From: Bacillota bacterium
Lineage (GTDB): Bacteria > Bacillota > Clostridia > Clostridiales > Clostridiaceae
DNA length: 9,437 nt
NCBI GenBank assembly: GCA_023440105.1
Contig: JAEXSY010000028.1
Location: 1-9,437, forward strand
Direction of reading: 5' to 3'
Shown here: positions 5,077 through 9,437 of the stretch, piece after piece
Numbering within the stretch: position 1 is the stretch's first letter
How the letters are laid out: each line of letters starts with the position of its first letter
Program-made: the position numbers and the translations under genes
Notes under the pieces: generated by a model
The model's database searches: none
The model's input: only the letters and a program-made list of their open reading frames with translations
What the model was told of the DNA's origin: nothing

Positions 5077-7128
5077 ATGGTAAAATTTATACACAGTCGT
5101 AATCCTAAGAAGAAAAACGTTAAAGCTACAACTCTTACAACCTTCTATATTATTTTTAGTATCCTATGGTTTTTTATTTCTAATTATTTTATAGATGAAA
5201 GATATATTTATGGTAATTCCCAGCTACTTATTAAGTATTTTAATATTTCATCTTTTACCCTTATTACTGCGCTTACCTTCTATACAGCAATTTCAAAAAT
5301 GGAGAATTATCTACATTTGAGCATCTCCAGGCTAAAGCAATCCAATGAAAATTTAAGAAGCGCTAAAGAGAGATTACACATTCAATTAAAAGAAATAAAT
5401 ATGAAGGAAGAAGCTCTAAGAACCAGTGAGGAACGATATCGTTTAGCCTCAGATGGTTCAAAGGATGGTATATGGGATCTAGATCTAATTGGTGAAGAGC
5501 TATATATTTCAAGAATATTTATTGAACTTCTCGGAGTAAAAAAGGTTAATCCAAAGAGCACCTTCAAATGCTGGTATCTTTTTATCCATAAAGAAGAACG
5601 AGAATTTGTAAAAAAAACTCTTGATAGCTATATATCAGGCAAGATTGATACCTTATCTGTAGAATGCAGAGTTAGAAAAAAACACAATGAGTATATATGG
5701 ATATTACTAAGGGGTAAAGGTATTTGGAATGACGGTGGTATACCAGTAAGGATAGCTGGTTCAATAACTGACATTACAGAAAGAAAGCTTAGTGAACAGA
5801 AGATTTACAACTTAGCTTACTATGATAATATTACTGGCTTGCCCAGCAGGACATATCTAATAGAAAAACTACATAGTATGACAGAGCATTCTTTAGAGAA
5901 AGATAAAAATTTTGTTGTATTCTTTCTAGATCTCGATAACTTCAAACAAGTAAATGATACACTAGGTCATGATTTAGGCGATTTAATGATGAAAAACCTT
6001 GCAAATCATTTACAAGAAGTATTTAAAGACTCTCTTTGTTCAAGGTTTGGCGGTGATGAATTTATTGTTATTCGGGAATTCAATTCGGAAACTGATAATA
6101 TATCAGAGATTAGTAAGAATATAGTAAGTTCATTTAATAAACCCTGGGTTATAAATAATCATGAGTTCTATATGTCTGTCAGTGTTGGCGTCTCCATATT
6201 TCCTATACATGGTACAGATCCCATTGACTTAATAAAGAATGCTGACTTAGCAATGTATACAGCAAAATCACTAGGAAAGAATACTTATGCTATATATAAT
6301 CCCTTGATGAGAAGTAACCTATTAGATAGTCTTCATTGGGAGAAGGATATTATAAAAGGAATGGAACAGGATGAATTTATAGTTTATTATCAACCTCAAA
6401 TTTCTGTTGATGATGAAACTTGTATAGGTGCTGAAGCCTTAGTTAGATGGAATCATAAAGAGAAAGGATTTATTCCTCCCAATGAATTTATACCTACTGC
6501 TGAAGAATCAGGTTTAATAATTAAATTAGGGGAAATAATTATCGAAAAAGCCGTTAAGCAGCTAAGATATTGGAGCGACAACTTCATGAATGTTGTACCC
6601 ATTTCCATAAATCTTTCTCCGCTACAATTTCAGCAGCAAAATTTTATTCAGTTTATCGATCAAATCCTTCGTAAATATAATATTTCTCCTTCAATGATAA
6701 GCTTTGAAATCACTGAAACTACAGCCTTAAAGGATATAAATCAAACTATTGAAACTATTAGAATTCTAAATAAAATGGGCATAAAGGTTGCATTAGATGA
6801 CTTTGGGACTGGTTACTCTTCATTAACATATCTAAAGCAGCTGCCAATCAGCCATCTAAAAATTGATAAAAGCTTCATTAAAGATATACATGTGGATCTT
6901 AGAGAGGCTTCTATAGTTTTAAACATAATAACTTTAGCTCATGATCTATCTATAAAAGTTATAGCTGAAGGAGTAGAAAATATAGAACAATACGTTATTC
7001 TAAAAGATTTTGCCTGCGATGAAATACAGGGTTTTTACTTTGGAAGACCAATGGATGCAGAAAGCTTTGTAAAATATATAAAAGAAGAGATCCCTAACAA
7101 GGGTAGAATCATTGAGCAAAAGCATTGA
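5077..7128 (+). CDS. Membrane-anchored PAS-GGDEF-EAL cyclic-di-GMP cyclase/phosphodiesterase
   Basis: This 683-residue protein makes and/or degrades the second messenger cyclic di-GMP. Two membrane segments lie at about 20-39 and 56-73, separated by a short outside loop. A coiled-coil linker follows at 78-120, then one PAS domain with its PAC tail (about 116-237, ending ITDITERK). The GGDEF domain (about 245-408) has LDLDNFK at 284-290 and an intact GGDEF at 325-329. The EAL domain (about 425-672) keeps the residues known to be catalytic in RocR: E453 (EAL), N512, E544, D574 and D575 (DDFGTGYSS), K595, E631 and Q651. Phosphodiesterase activity is therefore expected. The allosteric RxxD inhibitory site before GGDEF is missing (FxxS, 316-319). 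A GAGG RBS lies 5 bases before the ATG. The gene is alone and divergent from surE. The PAS ligand is unknown. Confidence 0.93.
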   Translation: MVKFIHSRNPKKKNVKATTLTTFYIIFSILWFFISNYFIDERYIYGNSQLLIKYFNISSFTLITALTFYTAISKMENYLHLSISRLKQSNENLRSAKERLHIQLKEINMKEEALRTSEERYRLASDGSKDGIWDLDLIGEELYISRIFIELLGVKKVNPKSTFKCWYLFIHKEEREFVKKTLDSYISGKIDTLSVECRVRKKHNEYIWILLRGKGIWNDGGIPVRIAGSITDITERKLSEQKIYNLAYYDNITGLPSRTYLIEKLHSMTEHSLEKDKNFVVFFLDLDNFKQVNDTLGHDLGDLMMKNLANHLQEVFKDSLCSRFGGDEFIVIREFNSETDNISEISKNIVSSFNKPWVINNHEFYMSVSVGVSIFPIHGTDPIDLIKNADLAMYTAKSLGKNTYAIYNPLMRSNLLDSLHWEKDIIKGMEQDEFIVYYQPQISVDDETCIGAEALVRWNHKEKGFIPPNEFIPTAEESGLIIKLGEIIIEKAVKQLRYWSDNFMNVVPISINLSPLQFQQQNFIQFIDQILRKYNISPSMISFEITETTALKDINQTIETIRILNKMGIKVALDDFGTGYSSLTYLKQLPISHLKIDKSFIKDIHVDLREASIVLNIITLAHDLSIKVIAEGVENIEQYVILKDFACDEIQGFYFGRPMDAESFVKYIKEEIPNKGRIIEQKH

Positions 7129-7132
7129 GATA

Positions 7133-7181
7133 AAAAATGAGTGCTGTTCCTATAGATTTATAGGTTGCAGCACTCATTTTT
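7133..7181. terminator. Bidirectional terminator between convergent genes
   Basis: AAAAATGAGTGCTG (7133-7146) pairs perfectly with CAGCACTCATTTTT (7168-7181), giving 14 base pairs. An inner CCTATA/TATAGG helix extends the structure across the loop. The A run on the left and T run on the right give a U-tract in both directions. It begins 4 bases after the plus-strand GGDEF-EAL stop and ends 3 bases before the minus-strand peptidase stop, so it serves both genes. Confidence 0.92.
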
Positions 7182-7184
7182 ATA

Positions 7185-9437
7185 TTAATAAGAAGTTTTA
7201 AAAACCTTTTTTATTTCATTAAATAAACCCTTATTATCATTTATTTTTTTGTTATTACCCAATACACAAATATAATCTAATTCCATCCCTTTGTTAAACA
7301 TTTTACTATATCCCTTAATTTTATCTACTGAAAGATTTAATATTTCATCCCTCTCCTTCTGGAGATCTTCATAGGTAATACCAGCAAGATATCTCATATA
7401 AGAAATTTCTCCCACCATGGATGGAGTCAAAGGAAAGTCTAAACGGCTAACAGTTCCTAAGATATACTTAGTTAATTCTCTATCAGTTAAATTCAAATTA
7501 GAAAGATAATCTCCAATAGTATTATAAGCTTCTACGGTTTCCGAGAGATTAGGATCTCTATATGATGATATATATACACTACCATCCTTCAGAATATTAA
7601 CGCTAACTCCATATGCGCCACCAATAACCCTCACTTTATTCCAAAGATAATCTAAAGTAAGTATATTTTCAATTACCCTAAAGGCTCCGCTATAATTATA
7701 TCCTAAATCTTTATAGTTAAAGCCTTTGGCAACATATTGTATTTTAGCTTCCGTAGTCAAACCTTCATTATCAGCTTTTGGAACAAAACTATAATCACAA
7801 GGATTAATTTCGCTTTTGCTTAGTCCCTCAGCAAAGCTTTTGGCCATATCCTTTATACTGTTGTAATGTTCTTCTTCCACTGTATAGCTTATGGTTAAAG
7901 CATTTAAATTAAATATCTCATCTTTTATCAAAGAGAGCTTAGATACAATGTCAGAATACCTCTCTTCATAATTGTCCTCTAAGTCACAGAGGAATTTATA
8001 ATAACTGAAGCCTCGGACTTTTTCATCATAAACTCCCTTGGAAGAAAGATAAGAAAGTACTTTTAATGAAGCTATGGCATTACCGCTATTATAAATTGTA
8101 TTTTCTAGCTTTGATTTTTCTTCTCTGATTATATTTAGTATTCTATCTTTTTCAGTGAAAACAGAATGGTTAATTATTTCTAATATCAATCTTGTTAGTT
8201 CTGGAAGCTTATCTATAAGGGCCTTTCCCTTAATAATAAACAATGGATTAAAGCTTGAATGATTATTTCTTTCCACTGTACTGGATACAGAAAAACTAAT
8301 CCCACCAGTGTTGATATTAATCATATTTACAATTTCCTCATAGCTATAATTTTCTGTGTTTATTTTACTTAATAGATTTCCTAAAAGTCTAGTATACTGA
8401 ATTAATTCCTCGGGAATATGCTTAGTGTTAAACAGCAGGTTAATGTAGCCAATTTTATTAGTAAAAACATTGCTATATAATACCTTAATTTTTTCTTCTT
8501 CTCTAACCACCATGGGAAGCTTTTCTGCTTCAGGGCTTACATCCTTAAGCTCCAGCATTGGAATGGTTTTTAGAATTTCCTCGCTATCCTCTGCTTCCTG
8601 CCTTATTCTAAGTTCTTTTGTGTTTTTTATTATCTTTTGTATTTCTTCAGGGCTTAAGCCCTCCTTATACTTGCGAAGCTTTTCCTCCAACGCTTGATTA
8701 TGCTTAATTCCTAGTCCTGGCTCCGGTTTCAATATTAATAATGAACAGTGGTTATTATTCAATATATACTTATCTATAAGTCTCTCAAAGTAATCTGTGT
8801 TCAAGGCAGATTTAATTTTCATGAGGTTTTCTTCATATTGAAGAGAAAGTATAGGGGATTCACCATGAAGCCAAGTTTCCATTGCAGATATATAATAAAT
8901 AATCCCCTTAGGATAGCCTCTAAAATCACTTTCTCTAAGGAGGAATTCCTGATAGTTTATACTACCTTCAATAATATTTTTGGGTATTCCTTTATCTACC
9001 AATTCTCTTAAAGTTTCATAGAATACCTTTTTAAATTTCTCCTGTTTATTTTCATCAGAATTTCTAACTACAACAGAAAATATTGGGGTTTTACTGCTGC
9101 TATCAAAATCTCCTATAACTGTTTTACCTAAGTCAGCTTCTATTAATGCCTTTTTAAGTGGTGCAGCAGGATTTTGAAGGAGCAGATATGTTAAAATTTG
9201 AAATGCAAGGGTCAACTCTGTATCTAGTGCTGTCCCTATTGCAAAATTTAAGCTGAGATAAGTTTTTCCCTCTTTCTCCTCATCTTCATCAATGGTATAG
9301 GGTATACTATACTCCTTCAGCTCATTAAAGGCTTTCTGATTAGGTATACTTAACACTTCTTCTCTCTTAGGATACTTTGAAATGTACTCATCTATAAGTC
9401 TTAATTCCTCTTCAAGCTTTCCATTGCCGTATAGATA
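7185..9437 (-). CDS. M16C presequence-protease-like zinc metallopeptidase (partial, N-terminus outside window)
   Basis: The frame stays open to the right edge, so 750 residues are visible. The GTG at 9356 is not the start, because 27 further in-frame codons (reading YLYGNGKLEEELRLIDEY) continue the family pattern. Members of this family (COG1026, related to organellar PreP) are about 970 residues, so roughly 220 N-terminal residues are missing, including the inverted HxxEH zinc motif. Visible parts are the second M16 domain (about 35-230), the charged helical linker of the M16C-associated region (about 245-305), and the third and fourth domains. In the last domain, R603 and Y609 (VRVIGGAYG) have the R-x5-Y spacing of the substrate-binding pair in PreP, and SYRDPN follows. 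The family degrades short unfolded peptides within a closed chamber; no signal or membrane segment is visible. Catalytic competence cannot be judged without the missing part. Confidence 0.9.
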   Translation of the reverse strand, partial: YLYGNGKLEEELRLIDEYISKYPKREEVLSIPNQKAFNELKEYSIPYTIDEDEEKEGKTYLSLNFAIGTALDTELTLAFQILTYLLLQNPAAPLKKALIEADLGKTVIGDFDSSSKTPIFSVVVRNSDENKQEKFKKVFYETLRELVDKGIPKNIIEGSINYQEFLLRESDFRGYPKGIIYYISAMETWLHGESPILSLQYEENLMKIKSALNTDYFERLIDKYILNNNHCSLLILKPEPGLGIKHNQALEEKLRKYKEGLSPEEIQKIIKNTKELRIRQEAEDSEEILKTIPMLELKDVSPEAEKLPMVVREEEKIKVLYSNVFTNKIGYINLLFNTKHIPEELIQYTRLLGNLLSKINTENYSYEEIVNMININTGGISFSVSSTVERNNHSSFNPLFIIKGKALIDKLPELTRLILEIINHSVFTEKDRILNIIREEKSKLENTIYNSGNAIASLKVLSYLSSKGVYDEKVRGFSYYKFLCDLEDNYEERYSDIVSKLSLIKDEIFNLNALTISYTVEEEHYNSIKDMAKSFAEGLSKSEINPCDYSFVPKADNEGLTTEAKIQYVAKGFNYKDLGYNYSGAFRVIENILTLDYLWNKVRVIGGAYGVSVNILKDGSVYISSYRDPNLSETVEAYNTIGDYLSNLNLTDRELTKYILGTVSRLDFPLTPSMVGEISYMRYLAGITYEDLQKERDEILNLSVDKIKGYSKMFNKGMELDYICVLGNNKKINDNKGLFNEIKKVFKTSY

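Noticed and set aside
8470..9011. Plus-strand open frames opposite the peptidase gene
   Set aside because: They are shadows of the conserved M16C coding sequence, with no RBS and no family similarity.
9354..9356. GTG as start codon of the peptidase
   Set aside because: The frame continues open to the window edge with family-like sequence, there is no convincing RBS, and starting here would remove the catalytic domain. The gene is cut by the window edge.

Overview
The window is AT-rich. Every gene has a consensus GGAGG/GAGG-type ribosome binding site, and the intergenic gaps carry rho-independent terminators ending in T runs. This base composition, together with the protein families present, points to a low-GC Gram-positive anaerobe of the Clostridia, most likely Clostridium or a close relative. 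This is chromosomal, mostly housekeeping DNA: I see no transposase, integrase, tRNA, rRNA, CRISPR array or phage gene.

Layout: (1) 1-129 is non-coding and holds a long imperfect hairpin. (2) 130-750 (-) encodes an AAG/MPG-type 3-methyladenine DNA glycosylase. (3) 909-3985 (-) is a tight three-gene redox operon. In transcription order it encodes a GlpA/LhgO-like FAD dehydrogenase with a C-terminal BFD-type [2Fe-2S] domain, an FAD/NAD(P) oxidoreductase, and a small cysteine-rich DUF1667 protein. It ends at a strong terminator (857-895). Its start has a good promoter (4083-4112) and a roughly 90-nt leader containing an intrinsic terminator ahead of the first RBS, which suggests attenuation control. 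(4) 4152-4904 (-) encodes the SurE nucleotidase. (5) 5077-7128 (+) encodes a membrane-anchored PAS-GGDEF-EAL protein of cyclic-di-GMP metabolism. (6) 7133-7181 is a bidirectional terminator between convergent genes. (7) 7185-9437 (-) is the C-terminal three quarters of an M16C presequence-protease-like metallopeptidase, whose N-terminus lies beyond the right edge.

The redox operon is the only multigene unit. Its three products look like one electron-transfer enzyme: a substrate-oxidising flavoprotein, an NAD-linked flavoprotein and a likely Fe-S protein. The best-supported reading is an anaerobic glycerol-3-phosphate dehydrogenase analogous to, but differently built from, E. coli GlpABC. The leader terminator fits GlpP-type antitermination, known for Bacillus glp genes, although neither glpP nor glpK lies in the window. 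The other genes are monocistronic and unrelated in function. I found no clearly undescribed system; the leader attenuator and the three-component dehydrogenase most deserve follow-up.
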